Below, one piece after another: positions 45,490 through 57,962 of a DNA stretch of 64,000 nt. The notes below the pieces were generated by a model. The model was not told where the DNA came from and made no database searches. It was given only the letters and a program-made list of their open reading frames with translations. How positions within the stretch are numbered: position 1 is the first letter of the stretch; each line of letters starts with the position of its first letter. The stretch is from Lichina pygmaea (Eukaryota; Ascomycota; Lichinomycetes; Lichinales; Lichinaceae), in assembly GCA_963422465.1 (NCBI GenBank), contig OY730171.1, forward strand, positions 4,670,202-4,734,201. Reading direction: 5' to 3'. The position numbers and the translations under genes were made by a program.

Positions 45490-47862
45490 CTAGCCGGTAT
45501 TGATCCCTTTCCTCGGTCGATCCCACATGCGCAAATGACCTGAGGAATATTAGCTCCGTGAGCCTGGCCAGGTTGTGGGGAGAGCGGCTGATCTTGACTC
45601 ACCGTCTACACAGGAAGTCACGATGCAATCGTCCTGGAAGGAGAGCGAGCAAAGAGGATGTGGATCTATCACCTTGGACTGGCTCGACGGGTCAGTTGAG
45701 TTCAGACTGGACAGGTCCTGTAGAAAGAAGCGTCGAAGCCCCGTACCATGATGGGTGGCAGTCGTGCCGTCTCGAGTCGAGACTGCACCTGATGCTTCAT
45801 GGCCGTAGCCCCGTCGCCGCCAACGGAAGCCAGTGTCGAGTTTGATCGAAATCGACTCGTGATTTGACCGTCGGCTCGGTACATGCCCGGTCTGTACGCG
45901 CCAAAGGCCGACGAGATGCTACCACGTTGTCGGATCGACGCCTTAGTCGGGCAAGGTCAGCAGTTCGGACAACCTGAAGACGAGACGCGAGGCTGTCCTT
46001 ACCGTCTTTGGCCGATGTAACATGCCAACGCTAAAGTCCCACAACAGCAGTCGACAGTCCTCACCGACGCTGCCGAATCGGTAGTCTCTGCCGTCACACC
46101 TCCAGGGATCGAATGCCACGGCCGTCACCCAGGACTGGTGACCCTCGCAGCGTGCGACGAGTCTACACTCGGCCAAGGACCATATCGAGACGAGGTCGTC
46201 TTGCCCTCCCGTCAATATGTACTTGGCGTCGGGCGACCAGCAGACGCAGATGAAGCCACCGTAGTAGCTCGAATAGACATCGAGAAGCCTGAAGGGCCGT
46301 TAGGATATCGGCGTCGCGGATGGGCTGGGGCTCGACGTACGCCTCCTTTAGATGATCGACGACGCGCAGGGTCCCATCTTCGGAAACGACAGCGAGATGC
46401 TTGTTGTCGGGTGAGAAGGCAAACGCGTTGATGCGCTGGTACGACAGCTTCCAATACGCCACAGGATTGCATCTCTGGTTGGGCGAGTTGACGGATTTGA
46501 TGACCTGAATCCCTGCATCGAGTGTACGCGATCCGGCGGGCTGGGGACGAACGAAGAGCGTCTCGTCTGACACCATGAACGGCGCGTCTTCCTTGTCCTT
46601 GTCGTACACGATCATCGTGCCATCCGAGTGGGCCGCCAAGAAAAGATTTTCGGAGCCTGGAACCCACCGAATCTCGGTGACGGCAGAGCTGGTGATGACG
46701 CCCTGACGAGGATCAGCCGCGTCGTTCGACGACGAGCCAGGCCGAACTCGTCTTCCCGGGGAAATCTTACATTCTTGTTGATCCGAGCGTATTTCCCCGA
46801 CATCGGTTCGTAAGACAGTATATCGCCGGTCGAGAAGCCGACGACGACGTCCAAGGAGCTCGAGCTTCGTGTCAGCTGGTTGACGTCGTGGCACAGAGGC
46901 TGAGCCCTCGAGAAGAGAAGTTTGGTCAAGGGCTCGCCCTGACGTCCGTTAGCGGGAGAGTCTGCGAAGGACGACCGAAGGGGCCTTACAGCGCTGGACG
47001 AGGACATGTCAAGCCACTGCATCGCCCGGCCAACGTTGGCAAAGGCAAACGGCCCGTCCGGCTTGTGGTCCTGCAGCCGTTTGCTGAGCGTCTCGTGCGC
47101 GACAACGCGGGAGACGAACGTAGAGTTGCTCTTGACGATGTTGGTCTTGTGCTTGCGTCGTTTAGGCGCATCCTTGGCCGGCGGCCCCGAGAGCAGGACG
47201 TTGCTCTCTCCGAACACTGGCGCAGCTCCCGATTCCGAACTGGAAGGCCCGTTGGCGGCATCTGACGACGGCTGGGTGCTGCTGTTGTCGCTGCCTCTCT
47301 CGACCCTGTCCGAGTCTCCCGAGCTGCGGTTCTGACGGGAGCGAGAACCGTTGCTCTGGACGGTCTGGAAGTAGGGGTGGAACGAGGCGTCATCCTTGAT
47401 GGGCCGTGAGGCGGTTTTCCGAGGAGTCGTCAATGCCAACGAGAGTCTCGTCCCGGTCCGGAGAGGGTAGGCTGTCGAGGTAGGGGGGTTCGCGCTCGGA
47501 AGGGGGCCGTCAGGGACGTGCGGTGGAGGCGCGGCCAGGTGGAGATCACTCCGGAGAACGTACGCTCCTGTTCGCGAGTCTCAGCGCCCGTCTTGCCGTG
47601 TAGCCGCACAGGAACGATGCTCTCGATTACCTTCGCCGGCGAGAAATCGATGTTCTGGACCGGTTGGGTGACTGAGGGTGTTGTTAAACTCCAGAGGGGA
47701 GGTCGATGCTCCCTGTACCGCGCCGTTGCCGTAGCTTGAAAGAGGCGGCGGCGGTGGCGGTGGAGGAACGACGCTGCGACATGGCTCAAGGATCAGCAAC
47801 GGCGAGGCAAGCAGAGCACGGGCTTGCGATCCTAACTCGGCGACTCGAGGAGCTTACAACAT
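45490..47862 (-). CDS. creC: Carbon catabolite repression WD40 protein CreC
   Basis: Nine exons: 47858-47862, 47631-47773, 46990-47567, 46771-46938, 46341-46702, 46003-46288, 45747-45941, 45603-45678 and 45490-45539, 620 residues. CreC partners the deubiquitinase CreB in carbon catabolite repression. Visible marks are the N-terminal poly-Pro run, [113 protein letters not shown] and a final HLRMWDRP. The first coding exon is only ATGTT (context CACCATG), joined over an 84-nt intron to give MFVVPPPP. One 51-nt intron is a multiple of 3 without stops, so its retention would be silent to gene finders. Confidence 0.93.
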
Positions 47863-49363
47863 GGTGCGACCAGAAGAGCCCCTCTCGTAGAAAGGTTGCA
47901 ACGGAAGAGGAACCGGGTCCTCAAGATAAAAGAGAACGCTGTTGGAAATACCTTGGTGTCCAGGTAGACTTGGACTGCAGGCTGCGCGAATACGGATGTT
48001 GCGAACGGAGAGCCGCTGCCTCTTGACTGTATCGAGCGACGGTGAACTTGCGGGACTGACTTTTGAGTGACTGCCACTGGCGCAACTTCTGCCACCGTCC
48101 ACAGATCTATTGACGGCTTACTGAACGCAGAAGTAGATTCGGTTGAACGCCGTCTCGTGGAGCTGGTCAAATACACTTGAGCTAGATCACCAGTGGAAGC
48201 AGCCGGTCGCTACGATGCATCACTCGTCAGGTCAAGAAGCGTCCAAAGCGACGTCATACCCTGCCGACTCGGCAATCACGAAAAAATCATCTCGTCCCTG
48301 AGCTGGTTGGAGAGATGAAGATCGATATCTTGCAGATCCCAACCACGTTCCTGTCCCAATGCTCTGAGTATTCTTCTGGAACCTCAGAACCATGTCTTGG
48401 TAAGGCACTGTCCGGAGATGTCCACCCACGTCTACCTGACCAAGGTCCATGCGCAAGCCTTTCCACTGTTTGGCGCACTGTGGCTACATGTTCAGTTTCT
48501 CCCAGCTCCATCGTCATGGCTCAGGTGAATCTCAGATTGCTGCAGCATCAGTTCACCATCGGAGACAGCATTGAGCAGACTCAACACGCTGATCAAGATG
48601 GTGCTGTGTATGATGAAACTCAGCGGGGCAGGAATCAAGTCGCTACCGCCCATGACGCGTAGATCATGTGCCAGTCGGCATAGACCAGGTTGATGTTGTC
48701 CCACCATGCTCGACTGACGACTGAAGTTGGGCTTTGAGGGACTGGGATCCGCTACCGTAATGCAGGTCTCGAACGTGCATATCATACGTAAGGTGCAGTA
48801 GTTACGTACTACATAACGCACCCCCAAGAGAAAAGTCATGAGGCATGAGTAGCTCAATTGAGGAACGTCTTGACCCCGTGACGGAGATGTACACCATCGT
48901 GACCATCTGGCGGGAGTACAAAGGTCTTAACTTGCTCGTCGGCGCCTTATCCTCACTGAGGATTGGCGGCGATACAGCCAGGCCCGACTGACCTGGGCGG
49001 GCAGGGCTCTGCTCGTAGAGCTAGACAGACTTCAGCTCCAAGATTCAGTGTCTCGGGAAGGTCGTCGGGTTGGATCCATCAGTCTTGGGAGTGAGGGATA
49101 CGTATTGGAGAACAGGGACGAGAGCCAGCCGTCCACTGAATACCGCACTACATACGTACCTCCGTACAGATGAAATCTTCATGACTTATGACTTTTACGT
49201 TCGACGCATTACTGTCTTCGAGTCGGACTAAAGTCATGAGGATGAATACCGCCAGCACTTATGACCAACTTTAGAAGACTATGGTCGCCCTCCCGTCATT
49301 CTTGCTGTTTGTCACCCTCGGCATCAACGTCACGACAAACATCAACACCACCGCGGACCACAG
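47863..49363. other. Divergent spacer between creC and SDH4
   Basis: Shared upstream region of creC (minus) and SDH4 (plus). Small frames only. An upstream ATG at 49282 (MVALPSFLLFVTLG) reads in another frame and ends just inside the SDH4 coding start; it could act as an overlapping uORF. Confidence 0.45.
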
Positions 49364-50189
49364 ATGGCATCTCTTCGAGGTGCACGTCCTCTAGGGCGAA
49401 GACTGTTGCTCTCCCCGCTCCAGAATCGCTCTGCTTTCCGACCGACCCAAGCAATTCGATGCCCCGCTACCCCACATGCGACACCTGAGGGAGGTCTGGG
49501 GCTACTTCGCCGTCGTCGATCGGGACTCACTCCAGCAACCACTGTGACAGGCTTCCATTCCAGCAGCAGACAGTCGATCCTGCCACCTCCACCTCGTACG
49601 TCTAACCCCCTCAAGGGTCTGCTCGTGGGCTAATGTTACCTTCAGAGCGAATTGAAGGAACAGGTACTTTCGAATCTGTCCCCAGGTCTCTGCGATGGAG
49701 CGGTTTTGACGTTGCTCTCAGTCAATGACCCAGCACCACTACCGCAGCCGTCTCCAACCCATGGAAGCTACCACTGGACATTCGAAAGGTATGCTCAGCC
49801 GCCGCATAGTTCAAGGTCTACCTTTGCTGACTCTACCTCCAGACTCCTCTCAGGGGCCCTGGTCCCATTGACCATAGCCCCCTTTGCAGCAGGGTCTCTG
49901 CATCCAGCGACCGACGCAGCCTTGGGAGCAGCGATTCTCATTCATTCTCATCTCGGGTTCCAGTCTGTCATCCCCGATCTGCATGTACGCCCAACCTCGA
50001 CAAGCTGATCTGAAGGTTCTTAGATCCATCATAATCGATTACATACCTACCGGTCAACATCCACTAGCGCGCAAGATCTTCTGGTGGGCGCTTCGAGGCG
50101 CGACATTGGTCGTGGGGATCGGGCTGTACGAATTCGAGACGAACGACGTTGGCCTTACTGAGGCCATCAAACGGATATGGAGGGCTTAA
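49364..50189 (+). CDS. SDH4: Succinate dehydrogenase membrane anchor subunit (CybS)
   Basis: Exons are 49364-49595, 49646-49663, 49722-49788, 49843-49962 and 50024-50189, 200 residues. It anchors respiratory complex II in the inner mitochondrial membrane and helps bind haem and ubiquinone. The N-terminus is Arg/Ser-rich and looks like a mitochondrial presequence. The family block HGSYHWTFERLLSGALVPLT is followed by ILIHSHLGFQ and IIIDY, carrying the expected haem-ligand His and quinone-site Asp-Tyr. The third membrane segment and YEFETNDVGLTEAIKRIW close the protein. Introns are 50-61 nt; exon 2 is 18 nt. At intron 2 the acceptor TCTCAG (49721) is preferred over the later CCCAG because it restores VNDPAPLP. 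Confidence 0.95.
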
Positions 50190-51841
50190 GGGCGAGCCAT
50201 CTCTGGTTTCTTTCACTCCTACGTCTTTGATTACCTGGCGTATCCTATCAATATGCACCTCTACGATCGGCCTTTACCGCGCTCAGAAAAACGCAAACCT
50301 ACCATCCAACTAGCGCCAGGAGATATCGCCAGCACGATGGGGGGTAAAGCAAGGTTCATTCTTCACGAAACTTTCCCAGTCCCGGACGTGACGTCGGAAT
50401 ACATTCTTCGATCTATTCAGCACGTGGTCAGGCTGCAGCATCTCTGGTACTCGAATGGTCTCGACCAGCTTGGTCGGGGCGTTGGCCGTCTGGTCTCTGT
50501 CAGGGAGAGCATCCTTGTCATGGTTGACTCCGGCATTGGTGGCCTCTGCAATCTAAGAGCGGATCCTGATGCATGGCCAGTAAGGTGGAGAGACCAAAGT
50601 CCATGCGCTTCCACGACGTCACCCGCATGTTCACCGCACAAGGAGGCAACCATCTGGGCTTGCTGCGGCTCATCAAGGTCGCTTGGAGACCTGAGTTCGC
50701 CTGAAACTGCCTGAAAAGACACGGATCCTGACTTCTGGATTGATACTTGGCCGAGAATCTTTTCCCGCACATGCTGTGTCGAGGTCGATCTTTGGGGAAG
50801 CCGCATGAGTCCATAAATATTGTCCAAGCTATGATGGAGGAAGCCAGTTCTCTGCGTGCATGGCGGAAGATCCCCAAGATTCTTCACCGGCTTAGCGCAG
50901 ATAGATTGTGAGGGACAGCCGTCTATCAACGTGCCCAGCAACCATCCAGTGATCTTGACCTGGTGCTCAAGCTGACCTGCTGTTGAGATGTCGTGAGACA
51001 TCCATGTGGACGAGCTCTTGCGGGCCTCTATTGAGTTGTAGGTCTTGGATCGAGGAGATTTGTGTTTGATGTGCTAGACTATCCTCCAAATTTTCGCAGG
51101 GGTGCCAGGCTGGTCCTCGGAATAGAGCTACTTATTTCCACCGTAAAAAGGTATGGCAGCCTCCAAGTGAGCTAGGTGAACCGCCCCAGCAGATGCATGA
51201 GCTGTTGCCGACCACCTACCATTGCAAGAGAGCTACCGTGGTGAAGGGTCACAACGCGTCCTTGACTGGACATCGTATCAAGTCTATTGCACGAGTGTAG
51301 CGTGTCTTCAAGATACTGTAGTGCTATTTCATCACTCGTTCCCCATATCTTGAGCTTCAAGAAGCATGAAGGTCTGATCGAGGAAGGTCCACTTCTTGCT
51401 TATGTCTTTCAATGGCGTGTGTTGGGATTTCAACACTGCCGAGGTCCAATCTCGGGAAGGACTACGGCGGGCTGCAGAGTAGGGACCGAACAGGTGTTGA
51501 ATTCGTGTATATAGCGAGTTCTTCTTCCTAAAGAAATTGATAACGGCTCTTCCCTGCCTCCCAGCTCCAACAGCGTGCTGCGATAGTCGCGCATCACGTG
51601 CCATGGGCGCGTGGTTCTTGCAGAACTTTTGACGTGCTTACATACACAATATCTGTACCAGTACCTCCCCCCCCCCCCCCCCCCCCAATGGCCCGTGCTC
51701 TTAAGCTCCGTCAGGGCTTATTAGCTTCTGGTCGTAGGCATTGACTGCACAATCCTGACTGCACGTATATCTACGTATAGTGCCTGCTTGATTAGGACCA
51801 GTGGCAGTTAACTCGCATATTTATTGTAGCTCACTATCAGT
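50190..51841. other. Unresolved region between SDH4 and GEM1
   Basis: A plus frame at 50253-50714 and minus frames at 50417-51001 and 51172-51604 are open. A stretch in another plus frame (RPKSMRFHDVTRMFTAQGG, about 50590-50705) looks protein-like, but no domain or gene model can be built. A run of about 20 C lies at 51667-51686. Confidence 0.4.
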
Positions 51842-54173
51842 ATGCCTGTGGGTGAGTACAAATCCCGGACGAGCTTGCATCTAGCTGACATGACTGACGA
51901 TGCAGTTCGAATCTGTGTCTGCGGAGACGAGAGGACTGGCAAGAGCTCGATCATCGCATCCCTGGTCAAGGATGTTTTCATCACCGGAAAGATACAGCCA
52001 ATCCTGCCTCAGATAACGATTCCGCCGAGCATTGGCACACCTGAAAATGTAACCACGACCATTGTCGACACATCAGCTCTGCCGCAAGAACGCGAGGCGC
52101 TGAGGAGGACCATCCGCAAGTCGAATGTTGTGTTGCTCGTTTATTCCGATAACTACAGCTATGAGAGGGTTGCCCTGTTTTGGATGCCCTACTTCCGCTC
52201 CTTGGGCGTCAATATACCGGTGGTGCTCTGTGCCAACAAGTCTGATCTCGTCCAACATGGAAGCTCCGCCCAGATCGCCGAGGAAGAGATGCTTCCGGTC
52301 ATGGCAGAGTTCAAGGAGATTGACTCGTGCATCCGAACCAGCGCAAAGGAACATTACAATGTCAACGAGGCCTTCTTTCTCTGTCAGAAGGCAGTCACAC
52401 ACCCGATTGCGCCCTTGTACGACGCGAAAGAGGCGCTTCTTAAGCCTGCCGCGATCACGGCGATCCAGCGGATATTTTATCTCTCCGACAAAGACCGAGA
52501 CGGCTATCTGAGCGATGAGGAGATCCGCGCATTCCAGGTCAAATGCTTCGAGAGGCCCATCTCGGATGAAGATCTTCTGGATCTGAAGCAGTCCGTTCGG
52601 AAATTCTCCCTGGAGTCTGTGAAGGACAGGGGACTCGATCAGCAGGGCTTTCTGTTGCTCAACAAAATCTTTGCGGAAAAGGGTCGTCACGAGACGATAT
52701 GGATCATCTTGCGCGCGTTTCATTACACGGACAGCCTTAGCTTGACAGATAGCTTTTTGCATCCGAAGTGGGCAAGCCAAATTCAAAGTGTTGCATTGTG
52801 CTAATGCTAGGGCAGGTTTGACATACCTCAGTTCGCCTCTGCCGAGCTCAGCCCGGCAGGATATCGCTTCTTTGTGGACCTCTTCCTTCTGCACGACAAG
52901 GACAACGATGGAGGGCTGAGCGACAGCGAGCTCAAGACGCTCTTTGCTCCTGCTCCCGGGATGCCTTCGTCGTGGGAGGAATCCGGCTTTCCGTCGTCCA
53001 CCGTACGCAACGAAGCAGGGTACATCACCCTTCAGGGCTGGCTCGCTCAGTGGAGCATGACGACGTTCACAGAGCCAAAAACCACGCTTGAGTACTTGGC
53101 CTATCTGGGGTTCGAAGAGGAAGGCGGAACTGCCTCGGCGTTGAAGATCACCAAGCCAAGGAAGCGACGGCGGCGTCTCCCCAAGGTCGAGAGGAACGTC
53201 GTGCTGTGTTACGTCCTCGGCGCCAGTCACAGTGGCAAGGTGAGGTCTCGAACCGGCCAGCTCCATGGGGTTCAGCCCTGCTGATCGGATGTCAGAGTGC
53301 TCTTCTTGATGCCTTCCTCAACCGGCCCTTCAACCCGACATGTCATCCTACCATTAAGCCTCGCACGGCGGTCAACAGCGTCGAGTTTCAGGGTGGCAAG
53401 CAGTGCTATCTCATAGTAAGGCTCTCGAAAGATCAGTCCCGGACGTGTTGCTGACGAGATGGTCCAGCTCGAAGAACTCGGCGAGCTCGAGCCCGCCATC
53501 CTTGAGAACCAAGCCAAGCTCGACGCGTGTGACATGATCTGCTATACCTACGACTCATCTGACCCGGAGAGTTTCTCTCACATTGTCGAACTTCGAGTGA
53601 GTCGTCTTTCTACCCTATCATATTCTTGGGCTCTGTGTGGTCTACTCTTTTGTCACATGATGTCCACTCATGCTTCCGTGTTGCTGACATGCTCTTGTAG
53701 AAGAAATATCCTCGCCTGGACGACCTACCCACAATTTATACCGCCCTCAAAGCCGACCGGGACAAGACGACGCAGCGTTGCGATCTGCAGCCGGACGACT
53801 TTACGCGCAGCTTGAACATGGCAGCGCCGTTGCACGTCAGCGTCAAATGGCCGTCCATCCCAGAGTTGTTCGTGCATGTAGGTTGTGTCCGCTCCTCTGC
53901 CGCTTGCTATGAAGGGTGCTGTATTCCAGATCTTCCACCTCCCTGAGTCTCTCGATACCATCTCTCTATCCCGTCTCGGTCCTGGCCCTCCGTTTTCCAC
54001 AGTCTAACGTCTCATAGATCGCCGAAGCCGCCATCCATCCTTCCAGCGCCTTTCCCAAACTCGACGAAGAGCCAGTCGATCGCACGCCGCTGTACATTGC
54101 CTTTGGTGCGACGCTCTGCGCCGCGGCAGCCTTTGTTATTATTTGGCGGCGGACGACGACGGGGGGATCGTAA
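51842..54173 (+). CDS. GEM1: Mitochondrial Rho GTPase Miro/GEM1
   Basis: Exons are 51842-51851, 51906-52767, 52816-53239, 53296-53415, 53468-53596, 53701-53877 and 54018-54173, 625 residues, the usual length. Miro sits in the outer mitochondrial membrane; in yeast Gem1 regulates the ERMES ER-mitochondria tether. Domains in order: N-terminal GTPase with P-loop GDERTGKSS (10-18), VDTSA and NKSD; EF-hand [14 protein letters not shown]-hand [12 protein letters not shown]; second GTPase with P-loop GASHSGKSA; C-terminal tail anchor ([19 protein letters not shown]). The first exon encodes only MPV plus one base and must be spliced to join VRICVCGDE. Introns are 48-140 nt. Confidence 0.96.
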
Positions 54174-56408
54174 CAGGCAGTATCATCAGCGTCGCCCACT
54201 CTCTCAGTCCAGAACCAGAACAGAACGAGAAAGGCGAACATATGGGAAGCGGAAACAAATTCTAGCATCTTCAAGAAGCAGGGATGGAGAAGTTGGATCC
54301 TCCGCTACAAAGGGCAAGAGAACCACCTAGGTTGAGGTGGCAAAGCAGGCTAACAGAGGGCCAGCAGAAACCAAAACACGGCTCTATGAAGCAGCGCTGG
54401 TCGGAAGAAGAGGCAACAAGCGGCAGAACAACTGTGCCGAGTATCCTACAAAGAGCTGGGAGACAGATCGACAACAGCGTGGGGATACAACCGTTTCTCG
54501 GCTGAAACTGCAACCCTGAAGTGACTGCCAGGGGTACCTGGCAAAGATGAATGAACAGTGTAGGGAGGCAGGCAGAGGCTTCCACCAAGTCTACTCTATC
54601 CCAGCATACAGGGTCCGCAGTTCAAAATAGAGACCAGCTATCAACATCATCTCCCAGCAAAGCAGAACAGCACTGTACCCTCCATCTAACCCTCGAATCT
54701 CAAAAGCGACATGAACATCCCAAATCAGTCAGTACATCTCCCCACAAGTAGACACCTACGTCTCAGCAACGGCAATCCCCACCTTCCTCCTCTTCAAAGT
54801 AGCATCTCATTCGGCCATCCCCGAGAGATCTTCCACCAACATCTTTTGCTACCCATTGAATGTCGTCATGCATGTGAAAATTCCCAGTGAGATGCCACGA
54901 CCTGATGGAGATCCTGGACAGGCTCGACTCGACGAGGTAAGACTAGGGGGTTGCGTAGTAGGATACCGTTAGGAGGAGGGGGAGGAGAGTGGTCTAGGAG
55001 GTATGGCATCCTATCGGGAGTACAGTGACCTTGGCGTCGGCCTCGGTCTGGCTCTCGGCCTCTTTACGTAAAGTGTCTTGAGCAGACATTCCTAAGCAGA
55101 TATTGCTGAGCGGACATTACCAAGCAAGCATTGCCAAGTGCCTCAAATCAGACACTGAGCTACCATACCGGATCCAGACATTTGCCAGTTGAACTAGGGG
55201 CCAAGTCACTCCGGCCGCAGATGAAGCTGCTCAAATCAGAGACCGAGCTACTCACAGCAGCAGAGACTGCACTCGCTACTACTTGCTTCAGAGACCAAGC
55301 TATGATTCAAGTCAACTCAAGCCACTCAGGCCAGGCACCAGCACGAAAAGTATAGTCCACCTCTTCTCGACAGCCAGGTCAAGATATAGTACTCGCGCAC
55401 CATGACGTCGGTGCCAAATCCTTGTCGACATCCAAAGCATCTCTGATCAACACCCGCTCAAGACCTCTCTCACAACCCTTTGCAGCCTCTTGCAGCGTCT
55501 TGCAACCCCTCGCAGCCCCTCACGACCACTGCATCAATCTGTCGCCACCGGTGCACATCCAACAACTCACCACTCCACCTCGCCACCCGTCTTATCACCC
55601 CACCCATGTCGCTCCGTTGCCATTTACCCAGAGATCCACACCTGTTTGCGGCAACAAGAAGACAGATAGCCCCTCCACGGCATACATCAGCAGTCGGGCC
55701 CGAACTAGATGGTCATCAGACTAAATATACTGTGATCGATGATCGGTCGATTGATCTCTTTCATTTTTTTCGGTGGGGAGGAGATGGAAGAGTGGAGAGA
55801 GGTAGGAGAGAAGAGAGAGACTGTGATGGAGATGGAAGAGAGAGGAGGGATGAGAGACTATGGATAAGAGGAGAGAGGAGAGAAAGGGAGACAAGAGAAA
55901 CAAGAGACTGAGATCGAAGAAGAAATCATGCGGATGCTCTTCGCACAGTACTCTTCGAGACAGTACCCTTCAAGACGGTAACTGCTCTTTCGCTCGGTAA
56001 CAACAGTGGGCTCCATCATCCCCTCATCCTCTCAAACTGTTGATCAATTGATTGACTGATCGATGAGACCAAAACCACCTTCTTCTCCACGCTTCCTGCT
56101 TTGCTGCATTCCTTTCTATGGCCACGAGAACCAAGACTGCCACAACCGCCACGAGAATCACGACCATGACGACCATGATGAGCGTCACGACTACGACCAC
56201 GACCACCGCAGTCACCACCACTACCACCGCCACTGTCACCTCCCACCTCAAAGTAGACCACGTCTGCCCGCGTCCTCCAGTTCTGACATCGCTCCTTCAT
56301 CAGGTCTCGACGATGGAGAATGCCCCCGGGACAGAGCACCCACGGCAAAGAGGGTGCCCACTGGACAGACTGCCCACGGGACAGAGATTGCCTGCGGCGC
56401 GGCGGCCT
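54174..56408. other. Spacer between GEM1 and the ZDS-family gene
   Basis: Converging 3' regions. It contains short imperfect repeats around AGCAGA/CCAAG at about 55078-55140 and CTCAAATCAGA near 55142 and 55232, a purine-rich GAGA tract at about 55780-55900, and CCACGACCACC repeats at about 56150-56250. No supported gene. Confidence 0.5.
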
Positions 56409-56874
56409 TCACCAGTCATCGTCGTCTCTGCCGACCATTTGCGCGTCGTAGCGCGCCTGCACGTTGTAGTTCTGCTGACTCGGCGGTATACTCTGATACG
56501 AGCCCGTCGGCTGTTGCTGTGGCGAGGGAGAGGGAGGGGGAGATGAGTTGACGCCCATCAACGAGCCGTGGCTGCCGTCAAAGCCTCGGTTCTGCGATGA
56601 TCGAGAGGGTGGACGGCCAAGTTGCTGCTGCTGCCGCTGCTGTTGCTGGTCGTACGTGTGACGGCCGTTGCTGTGGCTAGGGCTGGAGTTTGGCTGGGTC
56701 GAATCGTGGTAGAGCGTGCCGTTGGGAGTCTGATGCTGTTGCTGCTGTTGCTGCTGTTGCTGCTGGTGGTGGTGGTCGAACGATTAGACCGGAGTGACTG
56801 GGCCAAAGACAGTTCTACATACCTGTTGGGCAGACTGGAACAGCTGGTTGTCCATCGACCGACGATGACTATCC

Positions 56875-56963
<89 letters not shown>

Positions 56964-57896
56964 CTGTAGCAGGGTCTGCGGCATCTGCACGCCCGGCTGC
57001 ACCTTGGCGAGGTACGAATACATGAAGTTGCTGAGGAGAACCTGGCAGTAGAGCGGCCGTCGCGGGTTGGCCAGCTTGATGTGAGCGATCCGGTATATGG
57101 CCTTCTCCTCGAGCAAGGGAAAGCGTGTCCAGTGAAAGTCAATGTCGGGCCTGAGCGTTCGGTGTGGAGGGTCTGGGGACAGCCCTCGGTGGCCTCGTCC
57201 TCCTTTGCCGGCCGTCTCGCGCTCGCCCTTCTTCCGGCCCCCGCCGAAGAAGGTCGAGAACAGCCCCGACTCCTTCTCCTTCTTCGGCTCGGCCGCCTTC
57301 TTTGCGCTCTCCTTCCGACGCTCCTCCTCCAGCTTGACGGCCTCTCGATCCAGCGTGAAGCTCTCTCGGCCGCGATTGCCGTCGATGGACGTCTGCAGCA
57401 GATCGAGCCGGGCGTCATCGTGCGACTTGTCGGACAGTTTCCCAGATCTTGCCTTCGCCTTCTCCCTCTTGGCAGCTTCCTTCTCCCGCTCCCGCTCCTT
57501 CTCCTTCTCCTTCTCCTCGCCGCCCAGTAGCCAGCCCCAGCTCGACTTTCGGGGCGTGGCACCCTCCGAGCCCTCCTTCTTGTCCTTGCCCTTCTTGTCC
57601 GATCTTCGTTCGTCGGTGAGCGTCGGGATCAGCGAGAGACCGTCGGTCCTGTTGCTGTTCCCAGGCAGCGGCGAGGGCTGGCCGACGATGTCGTTCAGGC
57701 TCTGCCCGGCGAGCTGCGCATTGTGGGCATGCCGAACCAGCCCTGTCGTCGGGACGGCCCGGGCCGCGTTTCCTGTCCCTTGAGCGGGTGCCGTGTGTGG
57801 AGGTAGGGGAGGTGGAGGTTCGTGAGAGGATTTTCGTTCGGGGATGCGTGTCTGTGGGGAGGCCTCCGCCTCTTCTCTGGGGGTGTGTCCCTCCTC

Positions 57897-57962
<66 letters not shown>

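Noticed and set aside
50253-50714. 153-residue plus-strand frame after SDH4
   Set aside because: No domain, competing open frames on the other strand, and the most protein-like stretch lies in a different plus frame; left as unresolved.
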